Below are positions 45,893 through 57,139 of a stretch of 64,000 nt of DNA, one piece after another. A program made the translations under genes and the position numbers. The notes beneath the pieces are model-generated. The model saw only the letters and a program-made list of their open reading frames with translations. It did not search any database and was not told the DNA's origin. The stretch covers positions 13,640,001 to 13,704,000 of the forward strand of contig JAILWY010000012.1 of the NCBI GenBank assembly GCA_022113835.1, written 5' to 3'. The stretch is from Atopsyche davidsoni (lineage: Eukaryota > Arthropoda > Insecta > Trichoptera > Hydrobiosidae). The stretch's first letter is position 1. Each line of letters opens with the position of its first letter.

Positions 45893-48800
45893 GGCGTCAG
45901 CTAGGCACGAGCCGGGCCGGCCTTGCAATACCCGAGCTCACCAAACCCAACACATCCGTCTTCAATTAATCAAATGTAACAATCGAAAGCATACGTGCAT
46001 AAACAATGCGCAATAGCCGCCAGCGCAGTTTTTTTTTTTGTTATCCTGTTATAGAAACATTTTGATTCTAATTTGTGTTAAAAAAAAATACGCGTTGATT
46101 CGTGTTTGATTGATAACAATATATCGTTTGTTTATTTGCGTAGGCTGTGCTCAAGGCGGCTTTTGTGTTTGTGCTCGTGTTCATATTTGTTCTTTCTGTC
46201 TGCGGATGTCATCTTCTCTTTCAGACATTAGGCGATAGTAGAGATGAAACATTGCAGAAAAATATGAAAACGATAATAATGCGGAAAAACTATATTTCGA
46301 AATAAATTGTTTCAATTAAAGCTATATATTTTTTATAAGATATTACCTAGAGTAAATTTATATGGTCAAAACGAACAATACAAAGTGATATTGAAAAAAG
46401 TGGGTTGAGACTTGACTAATTTCAGATGACTGATTGTGTTTTAATAAAAAGTTTTTTTTTGTTGTTTTGATGTCAATAGTTACCTCGAGAGTTTTATTCT
46501 ATTGTCATAATTTATTTTGATAATAAGGCTTTATTATTGGTTTCGTAGATTCCCTTCTCTAATTGTATTATTATATTTGTTTGTTTACCGGGTAAACGGT
46601 ACGTAAATACTAATAAATAAAATGCCGTAAATAAAATATGAATTAGTGCTATAGTAAAAGTAAATAGGCATCGTGTAGGCCAATAAGGAGCACCTGGTCC
46701 TGCACAGGTGTATGATATTCTTCGAATATTACTCAGCAAATGTATTTCGCCTTATGAAATTCAAACACATCACTTGATGTAACGATGTATCCAGCCATAC
46801 TTCTCTAAGCATTGTTTTTTTTAATATAAAATTACAAGACAAACACAGTAAGAGTCTTCCCCTCTCGTTGAGAATATATTCAGGAACTCGTTAAGTTTTA
46901 TATGCAGGAAAAATATTATGAATTCACTTTTTCATTTTCTTGAACTCGCTCTTTTGCAACTTTATAAAAGATCCACCAAACTATTGTATCCAGCAAGTTA
47001 CATTGGAATTCAAATTAATCTTGTCAATTATAATTTTTTTTAATTATTCCTTAGTGTTTTGATTTTGGGTGTTTTTTTTTATTTCACCGTGTATTTACAT
47101 ACTTCCGCTTCTGTTTGTCCCTCTTGAAAAAATTCTCCGATTCTGAGCCTTTGACATTTGTTACTTCCTTGCAGACATCCAATTCAACTCGCATTTCGCT
47201 TTTCCTGGTTCCTGGTTTGGTGCAACGAACGCATTGCCTTTAGTTATACCTCGATGTGCTCAATGAAATGCACAACACGACGCTTTCTTATCTGCTTACA
47301 ACCCGGAAGAATACAGTTAGAAGACGGACTCTTCGCTCGGCCGCGTCTTCGTCATCCAACAACTTGCCGAGTAAGTTCGTGACATCGAGTCCGTTTAGCG
47401 GTGTCTTCGACGTAGCCCGGTATCACAAAACAGCCTACCGCTAGCACAAGACAGACTGACTGACGTGAGAAATTTTAAAATAATATAAACTTCTTTAACT
47501 CGGGTGTGATTTTCATATGTTGATAACGCCATCAAGGTCATTCATTGTTTTCCTATCGTGTTCTCTTTCAAATATTATATTCTCAACAAAATCCTTACTG
47601 GGATATTGTGACCATGTTTCCAAAATAAATTACAAGCTTTTTGTTTGCATTTCCTAGCACAAAACACGGTGTCTTTATATGTCAATGTGTCCTAAAAATG
47701 TTCAACACTCAGCGATCGTATATGGGATCAGGTTCTTTTGTCAATCGGCTTGCGAAATATAGTAGCTACAAAGCACCGATATTTTACGATAGACATGGAT
47801 TAGATGGAGTCTTAAGACAGTTTTGAGTAGAGCAGGTGTAAAATTTCCTTATTTTAGGAAGACGAGCTTGTGTTATGCTGTGCTCTGATATAATTATAGG
47901 GTGTTGAATAAACCTTGTTTCACGGTTGATATTTGATAAACACGCAAGGTAAAAAAAACTACATACGCATATATAGTAGTCATAGATTGCGAATGTAATT
48001 AAATAAATTGTAATCTGGGCTCGCCATATTATATTTTATTTTATATTTTTAATGAAACAAAGATTTACCAGGAATTTAAATTATAATGGTAAGAGAAAAG
48101 AATTTCCTTTGAGCTCTTCGCATCCAGGAAACAATTTTATTGGAATTTGTATTGAAACATCTCAAGTAAAATATGATTGTATTGATTGTATAATATATGA
48201 CGCACTTCGGAGTTTGGCGTTTACGAAACATTATCTTTCTGTCCAAAGAGGTAACAATATCGATTACCCATTGTTAAAAATGTTCTTGATAAATTACTAT
48301 ATTTTTCGTTCGGAATAACAATATGGATTATTCTTAAATCAGCTTCAGAGACATTAGTTAAACACTGAATATTTATTAATTCAAATCTTTTTACTGTAGT
48401 CAACAACGGTGGCGTCTAGCACGTAGTCTTATTTTATTATCGTCAGTGTGTCATTGTTTATTCTGCCCAGAAGAAACCGATACTGCCGCCGGATGTGACC
48501 ATTTTTACTACCAAGGTTGGAATGCGTGACCACCGAGCGAACCACGCTAACAATATTTGCACATGTATTATTATTTAATATTACATTTCTTTATTTATTT
48601 ATCTGATTAAAAGTGAAGGCAAAAAAAACCACAAGGTATCCAGCGCCTTACGATTTGTATCGCTCGAGTAAACACTTTGCAATTAAAGCCGTATTATTGC
48701 CGCAAGTGCCCGACCCTGCTCCCCCGATTCGAGCGCAAAACTACAAATCTGTATATTTTATTTTGAATGAATATCTGCTTATGTTCTTTGATTCTCGGCA

Positions 48801-49516
48801 GGTAGCCATTAAAATTTCAGCGTCGCTAACGTTTTTAATGACGTTTTCAGTGAATGGAGCCTTAATGCGTTATAACTCTTAGCCTCGGAGCCCCGCTATT
48901 CAGGCTTTCAAACCCGGCGCCCAACGCCAGACGCGTGGAGTTTCATATATATTTGAAGAAATGCACGAGAGCTCGAGAGCTCGTGTTACATCCGCGCGCT
49001 ACAAATCCAATAGGGTTTTCTTTTAAATTCGAAATGTTCAGAGAGTCAGCTTTCTTTGGAGAGTCTAACTGGTCAAAGATTTTTCATTTCCAGTTGTAGC
49101 TTTTGCTCCGTTCTAGCGTATAAATCTTCTCGTTCGTTCTTAATCTATAAATCTTCTCGAGACTTTATTGAGTTACATCTTACATTTCAAAATAGTTTTA
49201 CAGATACGATTTGTTCTGTCTTGTGTCGATATATTTAATTAGTAAAAAAAACCTTCATTTGCCTTATGTTTCCTTGAAAATACTTCTGAGACTTAAACGT
49301 AAGCTCCCTTAATTTCTAAGTTAATTTTTAAAACGTATATAATGAATTGTTTGTGGTTTTAATTTTGCGTCGCTTTTCCTGCGACCTTTGCGAGTAATTA
49401 ATATAAAGCTTTCAAATTTATTTCTATCTCCGCTGAGTGCTCGTTTATTCCCACTTTCAAAACGCGGTGAAAATATTACGAAGTCTGAATTTGATTATCT
49501 TGTTCAATATCCGCGA

Positions 49517-49559
49517 TGACGTCACTTTGCGGCCCGGAGTTTGTTCACTTTTGACGTCA
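49517..49559. promoter_or_regulatory. Pair of CRE/ATF sites
   Basis: TGACGTCA occurs at 49517-49524 and again at 49552-49559, 35 bp apart, in a GC-rich patch. About 36 bases further on plus lies a consensus donor (CCGGCAG then GTAAGC, GT at 49596), so this could be a promoter with a short first exon. Binding by CREB/ATF-type factors is inferred from the motif only. Confidence 0.5.
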
Positions 49560-50092
49560 CATTCCGCGGAGAGGAAGTCGTTCTGAGACCGGCAGGTAAG
49601 CGACCCCGTCAGCTGCCCGGCGCCTTGCAACTGCCTTGCAACCGCCTTGCGATACCTTGGAAGCTCTATCGAATAAAATTTACGATACACGTTTGTAAAT
49701 TAGTTTGTATTTTTTATACCGGAAAAAATCTATAAAAAAATAAACACCTGTGATTATTATCAATGAAAATTCACTACATTCAAAGTACACGAATTTAATC
49801 TTTGTGTTGTTTAATATATATACACTTTACTGTATTTATTTAAGATCAATTATTGCTTCTGCTTGTCCATAGTAAAATAGTAAAATCATACAACAATAAG
49901 TAATATTTTACCATTTGACTAAGGAATGCTAAAATATATGAAAGAGTGTTGAAACTTTATTTCGTAAAAATATAATACTTTCACAAAACATGCCTTTATA
50001 TCTGCTTGGAATATTAAAGATAGTAAGTAATACGTCACATTTGTATAATGTGAGCTTTTCTATGAATTTATAAATTGATTGGATTACAGCTG

Positions 50093-50185
50093 AATTTGCA
50101 GCTAGCCAATGGCGTACCTTTGTTTTTGGTATTTTTATTTATGGTTTTGCCTAAAATGTAGGACGCTATTGGCTAGCTTCAAGTT
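50093..50185 (+). ncRNA. Pre-miRNA-like hairpin, possibly intronic
   Basis: The arms 50093-50129 and 50150-50185 pair over about 35 positions with only a few mismatches and one bulged base, around a 20-base loop. The core AGCTAGCCAAT pairs perfectly with ATTGGCTAGCT. Length (93 nt), single loop and stem quality fit a microRNA precursor. A degenerate foldback transposon is the main alternative; no target duplication was found. I do not recognise a known mature microRNA in it. Confidence 0.4.
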
Positions 50186-50997
50186 GGTGGCGCGATTTGT
50201 TGCTACTTGTGTAGAGGGCTTTAGTCCTAACACCGGTTACCTCGAGAGTTATCCCCACACACTTGCTCTCTAGCTCACACATTCGTGGTATTGTTTTCGC
50301 TGCAACACTTCCGCCCCTGTTGACCGGCGAACCACAGGATACGGATTTATGTTTCATGTATTAAACATGAAACAAATAATTATATGTTTAAAACATAGCT
50401 TAATTCCTCTATTATAAAATTCTTAAACCTTTCAATATTAACCGGGCTACTTTGAAAATATATTTTTTTATAGCTCAGAAAATAGTGTTGAGGAAAAGTA
50501 AAAATGTAATGCGTAAAGGTCGGGCTAAGCAGACTTTATGTAATCGAGTAAAACTCTGTTCAGAAAAGCTGTGTAATAAGGTAGTATAAAGAGTAGATGG
50601 AGCGCCCGCCTTTTATTAAATTTACTATCAGTAAGCTGTTGAAATATTTTCCTTTTGTAGTGTTGAAGATAATAGGTACCGCCTTAATTATTCTATGAGA
50701 AAATTACAATAAATGTGTAAGCTTTTACTTATTTACGGACTTTAAAGCCACATTGAATACAGTAGAATGTAAAAACGGATTTTCAAGTATTACAATGCGA
50801 CTATAAGTAATTACTTAATTGACTAACAAAAAGCAAAATTAATCTTAATTTAAACATATTTGTATAGTCTTTGCTTCATCTTTTTTACTTAATTCCAATT
50901 AGTTCTACACATCTTTAATAAAAATATACTAAAATGTATGCATAGCTTTGTGAAATAAACCACTTAATTTTTGCTTTAATAAATATATGTCTTTTAG

Positions 50998-51053
50998 AAA
51001 ACGGGTAATCATCAAACAAGAAGAATTCGACGATATTTCCGGTATTCATAAAG
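50998..51053 (+). CDS. Candidate 56-nt exon with a sumoylation-type motif
   Basis: An acceptor (ATATATGTCTTTTAG) precedes 56 bases that read KRVIIKQEEFDDISGIHK when one base completes the previous codon. It ends AAAG before the donor GTACAA, phase 1. The peptide contains IKQE, matching the psi-K-x-E sumoylation consensus within an acidic context, as often seen in transcription regulators. It joins the microexon at 35,867 upstream (phase 2) and the exon at 53,797 downstream (phase 1) without a stop codon. The protein is unidentified. Confidence 0.45.
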
Positions 51054-53796
51054 GTACAACGGCCTAATTATTTGATTTCTGTGAATGCTTTCGGTTAGAC
51101 GGTATATTTTTGTAAAGTTAAAGGCTTATTTACTTACTCAGTCATCAAGTATTTTACAGGTCTCCAAGAGGGCCGGTGTTCAATGGTTCTTACACAAATG
51201 GTAAATTTAGCGGAACAACAAACAATTCCCTAAACATATAACCAAATCGAAAGGCCCCTTGTAAACCCTTTGTGCAAGAAAGTGCAAAATAATATTTACG
51301 TTTATTTTCTTCTTTTCAAGCACTAAAGCTCAGGCTGGATGTAGCACCGCAGTAAAAGGGGGAAAGACGTCAGCGATCTCTTTCAGCTCGTGCAATCTAA
51401 TAAACGGCATTTCTCGGCCGCGCTCTCAGCCTTACATCGCTCCCGCACTGACATTCACAATATTTTTTTCGTTTTCTCAACCACGCTTAAAAAATCAAAA
51501 CTATACATCCACTGTAGTGTGAATATAGTCGCGACATAATCGCGGACCCTCGTCGAGCCTGACCTGAACGACGAGTGGGACAAGTGCGACCTGAACTTTA
51601 ATACTAATAAACACATTCTCAAATGAAACAATGTGTACGATAAATGCCGGCTTTAAAGGTTAAGCCCGCGTGAGCGCATATCATTAACAACGCCATTAGA
51701 CGCTGTTCCAGTGACGTCACAAGCCCGGCAGGAAACTAACGGCCGGCATTTGCAAAGCTCATGGCGAGGCTCTCCGTGCAGCGCCATGCTTGCCAGCTCG
51801 TCATAATTTATGTCACGTGTCTTTATGGGTGTCGAGAAATTTTTGCGGTTGAAATCCTTCTCGGAATTATTAAAATCATGTATAAATAAATGGGCCATTA
51901 AGAACATCTCGTTTTTTTTTAATATGTATTTTCCTTGTTTGTTGCTCTTGGCTTTTGCGTCTAAAGAATGTTTTTCTTTTTGATGTCTTCTAAATGCAAA
52001 CAAAGTAAATATGTAATTTATTTTTAGGTACTGTTTAATTATTTATGAGTCTGTTGTAATCGGATAATGTCAACTTAATGGGTGTACGAGGGCGTCGTTG
52101 TTTAATTTATTTAATTAAACGGAATTTAAGGCAGACCATTTGGGTTTAGAATTGTTTAATCAAGAATGCTCAGTGAGTATATCCTGCGCAAAACAAAGTA
52201 TTTCTTTTAACCCCCCAACCGGATTGGCCTCGTGAAAGTTTCTAGAATTTTTTATTGTACCTTGAGTTTTATTCTGAAGTTTGTTAATTGTGTCCAGTAA
52301 AAACTCAAAAGGCTTAATGAAGAGAGTAATCAAATTAAAACTATCGCTCTGATGTTGTAAGTTGCGCGATATAATCACGCTTTATAAATATTTTGACGGT
52401 GTAAACCTTGGAGAGGCGATTTTTCGCGTACACACTATAAAGTGCCTTAAGTTATGCGAGCCTATGTAAATTTTAGGTGGAGCTTCCTCACTTTAATATG
52501 AAAAATGGCCCAAAGTATTTTATCTTGAAGCTTTTTTATGTTTAAACACACAAAAGGCTCAGGAATAATAATTATCCCGTTTTTTAATGTGTTCCTTTCA
52601 ACTTTTTCCTTCTATTAACATAACATATTTGACCCTACCATCGTAAAAATATCATATCTCCCCGGGAAATGTAATTTATGTTACAATACTGTAAGGAATG
52701 ATGGACGGTGTCGAAAATAATGTCGGTAAAAGGCAATTTGGGAACTTTGAGCATATTCAATGCAGTAAATTATTATTATATACTTGGTCGATGAACATTA
52801 TGATGAACTTTATAAATATTAATGACTTAATATTTTAAATTACAGTCTCGATTGCTAAAAAGTAAAGTTTTCAGTGCTGTTCCTGGATTGGCACTGATGA
52901 AACAAACAGTGAAAGCACTGCCTCAACGATACTTGTCCAAAAATATGTATATTTTCTCATTTTAATTGCAAACTGATAAATACGGTTTTCACTTTATCTC
53001 ATCGCTTTGTTTATGTTTTCGTAAACAGCAAACATCTCTGAATAATAAATGAGAAATTATAAAATAGGATTATGATTCAAATCCTTCAATATAACCGTTT
53101 CCTCAGTATTTCCATCGTCTGTCGTTAATATTCATTTTCTTTTTCTGTTTTAGTATTATTTTTTTATCATATTGTATATTTTTCATTAATCTTATGAAAA
53201 TATACAAATTCGACCTATTACCTAACAATCATTTTTCATTTTGAATTTTCATTCATAAAACATAAAACTTATTTAAATAGAAAACGCCTGAAACGAGTAG
53301 GTATATTAAATTACCGAGATGGCTTAAGGGTCTTTAAATCGACCATAATGCATAAACCAATTTATTTATGTACGTGTAATTTTTTAAATTATTCTCTCCA
53401 ACAATTTTATTTTTTCAAACTTGACAAACGCGCGTGGCAAATATTCTTAAATTTGATGAAACACGTGTTGCTAGTATGAAATGTGTGCGATATTGTCACA
53501 CTGTACAGAAATTCATCGGATTTGAAAAAAAAATCACATATATCATGTATGTTATATTATAAGTTAGATAAAAGTAGATGAAAAATTAAGATATCTACAC
53601 AAGGTTCTTCTAAAATATTTGTAATGGTCGTAGGCCCCGTTACACAAAATAAGAATACCCATACGTCACTCGAGAAAAGCAATGAATTTCTTTCCCACGT
53701 AATATTTTGGTATTCTGCGGGTAGACTATGTTAACGATTGTTTACTCACGCTTCGTGAAATATTAAAATAACAAAAGAACCTTATTTTTGTTTCAG
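51054..53796. other. Candidate intron with GC-rich patches
   Basis: Would be the 2.7 kb intron between the two exon candidates. It contains a GC-rich patch at 51530-51800 with a TGACGTCA at 51712-51719. No other gene is supported. Confidence 0.35.
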
Positions 53797-53862
53797 GTCT
53801 TGAAATTTCGACAGTTTCTTTATTCAACGGAGGAAGTCCACCGGCCTGCCGTGCAGTACAAG
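53797..53862 (+). CDS. Candidate 66-nt exon of the unidentified gene
   Basis: An excellent acceptor (TTATTTTTGTTTCAG) and donor (CAAG then GTACGG) bound 66 bases, a multiple of three. Entering in phase 1 from the exon at 50,998 it reads GLEISTVSLFNGG and then SPPACRAVQ, leaving in phase 1. A second frame is open too (phase 0: VLKFRQFLYSTEEV), so the reading depends on the upstream join. GC content is higher than in the flanks. The following exon was not found with confidence and may lie beyond the window. Confidence 0.45.
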
Positions 53863-56500
53863 GTACGGACAATGACATCTTTTAATTTCCTTATAATGGT
53901 ACTACATATTATGAATATTAATAAATTAACACAGTAAGTATTATATACATAGTAGTAGTATAAGTATAGCATAGTATATTTCTTTGCGTTGAAAATGTCT
54001 GCGATGAACAATGCATTGAGGAAAAGCAACTGCCTGAATTTAAAACGATAGCGAACATTTATTATGATATATTGCAATGAAACTTTATTAACGAACCGTC
54101 TTACGTAAACAAAAGTAACAACCGGGATTTCGTTTACTTATTACATCAGTATCAAGTAGCTGAAGCTATCGAAAACAAATGTTTCTTTCAAATTATTTCG
54201 AAAATAAATTTATTTAAATGAAAGAAAATCGAAAATTAAAATTTTAAATGTATACTCAAAACAATCATAATTCTGAACCACTTACCGTAGGTGCCTCAAA
54301 ATGAATAGAAAGCTCTTGTGGATCCATTTATTACCTTGAATAATAAGTGCGTACTTGAATGTATTCAGTAAACAGAGTTGTGAAGTCTCGCCCGGTCTGC
54401 TTTATTTGAAGGTCCATTGCTTTCTGTTATCGTTTTATTTGTCTGCGGCTTGAAGCATTAGAGGAAAACGCTCCGCTTGCCTCCGGCGTCTTTGTTTTAG
54501 ACCTCCGTCTGTACGGATGCGCCAAGAATGACTCATTTTTGGCTTCTTTTATGTATAAATCTTTGCCTGAATTTTGTAAATCCAAAAAGTGTCTCGAGGC
54601 GGTTTCTTTGTTAGCGGTTCCTTTGTGCAAAATTGCAGAGTAATGAATTATTTATATCTTATAATAATTCGTCCCGCCGAGTTCGCAAGTGAAACGATGT
54701 TTGCGCTTTCGTCATTTGCACGAAGTGTTTGTCAACAACGTTGTCCGACTTGGCGGTAATGTTTTGTTTTATGTGATGGATCACAAACTTAACAGCGTAT
54801 TGAGCCATTAAAAATGATGAATCGCCCGCAACGGAGAGGCGCGGGGTGGGCAGGTACACGTCGGGGCCCACGTGTATTATTACAGGACTTATCAATCATT
54901 GACACAAAACTGAAACGTGCTTCGCAAACCGAGCTTTCCGGTCTGGCGGCACGAATTCAGAGAAAATTGGAATATTAAATGTAGCGATGTTTACGTGATG
55001 CTCTAAGAAATCGCCGCACTGAGTGAAGCTTATGGCCTTTTTCATTCCGACTACAACATGGAATTACTAATAAAAACACGTATGAAAAATTTAGTTCAGT
55101 TTGCGATCATAAATAGAAATACTTATTGATTTCTTACATTTTCCTCGTCACAGAATGCATGATTAAATAAACAGCTTCATTTATTAATAAAGTCATCGGG
55201 CTGGCCGCAGTTCTATATTTAGACAGTTAAGTATTTATTTGGATACGTCTACAAAGAAAGGTCATTCTTCAGTTTCCCAGAATAGTCTGTCGCCTTTACG
55301 AGCGGGCGATTCAAAGGGTTAGAGGTTTGACGTCAACCGTCCCACCGCCCTCACTATCGACAGTAGAGTTTTAGCTTAAAGACCCCAAAGCGGTGATATT
55401 TTTAGAATTATTTCTCAAGTTTTGTGATCCTTCTTTTCAATGCTCTGAAAATCATTGACATTACTTTTCAGTTTCCAAACTCATAAAAATTGTAAAGACC
55501 AAAGTTCACAACCGCAAAGCTTCAGGTATTTTAGACTCAATGAACCGAATACACACATCTGAGAATAATTGCTTCGGGAGCTAACGTGTGGCATTACTGT
55601 TTAGTGATACGTTAACCCTGCATTCATTTACTTACAGTATTTGAGTGGTAATCACTAAATAGCATAAATCACTCAATTGCATATACCAAAATTAAAATAG
55701 CCACTGTACAGGCCATCAGCTGTGGAATGAATAATACGATCATACGTCATCGATATGAGGAAATTGAGTTAATCGTTTCAGAATTCCGGATATTTTTACC
55801 CAACCGTTACTTAGAGCTTAAAAAAACTGCAAAAAATTGAAGAGCTTAACTTTTCTATTGGGTTGTATTTTTATTTTCTAAAGCTCAGAGCTCGTTGGCA
55901 ATAAGGAGTCACCAGCCATACGGCACTACATTACAGTTACAATGCAGCGCTCCGGTTTCAACATGGCCATATTTAGGTTGCCGCATCTGGCATGAATTCG
56001 AGGGATATATATTTTTATTGAATATTGTGATATTGATTCATGACTTTATAGGACTGGGCGATTGACAAGTTGCCAAAAAAGGTGTTTATCAAGTAAAACC
56101 ATTTCTTCCGAAACACTGAGTATGTTTTGTAACTGACGGGTATTTACGAGAATTATCTACCGCTCTGGAAGTAGATTTTTGGGGAGTCTGAGATTAACGT
56201 GTCCCTCACTAATCTAATAATTACTTCGCCTGCCAGTTTTGCAAAGAATTTATTCGGCGATAAAACCGATCGAATGGGCGCTAAGCTTTCTTCATTAAGT
56301 CCGAGCGCCGGACTCGTTTAATGAAGCCGACTAATTATTAACGTGCGAAAGTTTTCCACTAAATAACTTCAATATAGTCAACACTTAAATTTCACGACTT
56401 CAAGTACAACTTTAAATTCAAAGAAAAAATAACAAACGTATCCAATAGAATGGGCTAAATTTATGTCAGTAAGTAAGAGCAAGTTTGTCGCATTGACGAT
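53863..56500. other. AT-rich sequence with isolated GC-balanced patches
   Basis: No supported gene. A further TGACGTCA is at 55328-55335. A 54-nt stretch at 55472-55525 has splice-like borders and phases 1-1 compatible with the candidate gene (VSKLIKIVKTK...), but the evidence is too weak to call. Confidence 0.35.
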
Positions 56501-56561
56501 GGGCGGGGCGACAACCTCCGCGGGCTCCTTTCTCTCTGATCCGTATTGGCTTTGACATTGG
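56501..56561 (+). promoter_or_regulatory. GC box plus two inverted CCAAT boxes
   Basis: GGGCGGGGC at 56501-56509 is a consensus Sp1/KLF site. ATTGG at 56545-56549 and 56557-56561 are reverse CCAAT boxes. They stand just before the ATG of the 184-codon open frame at 56585. Promoter function is inferred. Confidence 0.35.
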
Positions 56562-56584
56562 CCGAGGGTGACTCATAACCGCAG

Positions 56585-57139
56585 ATGGATCCTGAATTCG
56601 AGTCTGTGTGTTTTATAAAAGCCACAGGTGACTTTTACCTGGAATCAATTGAAATTTCATTTCCTACTACTTTATTTTTGCCTAAGGCCTTAAGGACTAA
56701 ATTGCGTCATAAAGCATATATTTGTATTTATTTCTTTTATTTTGAATCTAAAATAGTGTTACATTTGAGATTTTTCTCCATGGCTCGTCAGTTTATTGAA
56801 TCGTCCAAAAGTTGGCGTGCTCGTCCGGTTCACGCTCCTTCGAGTCCTCGGGGGAGAGATGTGCATTCCTGGGCCGCACCGCCGAGGAGCTCGGAGCACG
56901 CCAGAGGTCCGAGGCTATTTATAGCGGGCGCGATCATCGAACCGGCCTCCTGCCGCGGCCAGCACCCGCACTCGCCCACCTCGGGCCCGCCAAGTCTGCC
57001 TGCTTCTGCCTCATTAGGATACACAATATTAACATTCTCACTAAAAAAATATAATTCAATACTCTTTATTGTGTTTTGCAATAGTTCTAAGGGCTATGCT
57101 TACAATACGGTTTGTGGTTACCTTCAAGATAGACCATGA
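56585..57139 (+). CDS. 184-codon open frame of unknown status
   Basis: One of the longest open frames outside the conserved genes, starting MDPEFESVCFIKATG. The middle part (residues about 79-140) is GC-rich and Pro/Ser/Arg-rich (WRARPVHAPSSPRGRD); both ends are AT-rich. No domain, signal peptide or family is recognised. The GC-rich middle is open in other frames too, which is what a non-coding GC island would give. A splice-like border after residue 14 (CCACAG then GTGACT) suggests that an exon could be shorter. The ATG directly follows CCGCAG, so it could also be an internal exon. Confidence 0.2.
   Translation: MDPEFESVCFIKATGDFYLESIEISFPTTLFLPKALRTKLRHKAYICIYFFYFESKIVLHLRFFSMARQFIESSKSWRARPVHAPSSPRGRDVHSWAAPPRSSEHARGPRLFIAGAIIEPASCRGQHPHSPTSGPPSLPASASLGYTILTFSLKKYNSILFIVFCNSSKGYAYNTVCGYLQDRP

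Larger units (their letters stand above)
37948..49490. other. AT-rich sequence with scattered GC-rich islands
   Basis: No conventional gene is supported. Islands at 38050-38165, 40080-40260, 43430-43620, 44640-44930, 45780-45960 and 47170-47450 are taken up separately. A T-run (38264-38281) and long AT-rich stretches fill the rest. Confidence 0.4.

Noticed and set aside
47175..47370. Exon-like stretch between CTTGCAG and a GTAAGT donor
   Set aside because: Splice borders are decent, but the peptide has no coding-like bias, two frames are open, and it cannot be phased with the other candidates.
52855..52975. Acceptor followed by a 39-codon frame reading SRLLKSKVFSAVPGLALMKQ
   Set aside because: Looks protein-like, but its phase does not fit the neighbouring candidate exons, it ends in an AT-rich tail, and 39 open codons are not rare here.
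55472..55525. 54-nt stretch with splice-like borders and phases 1-1
   Set aside because: Compatible with the candidate gene, but the peptide is AT-driven (Lys/Ile-rich) and the donor is weak.
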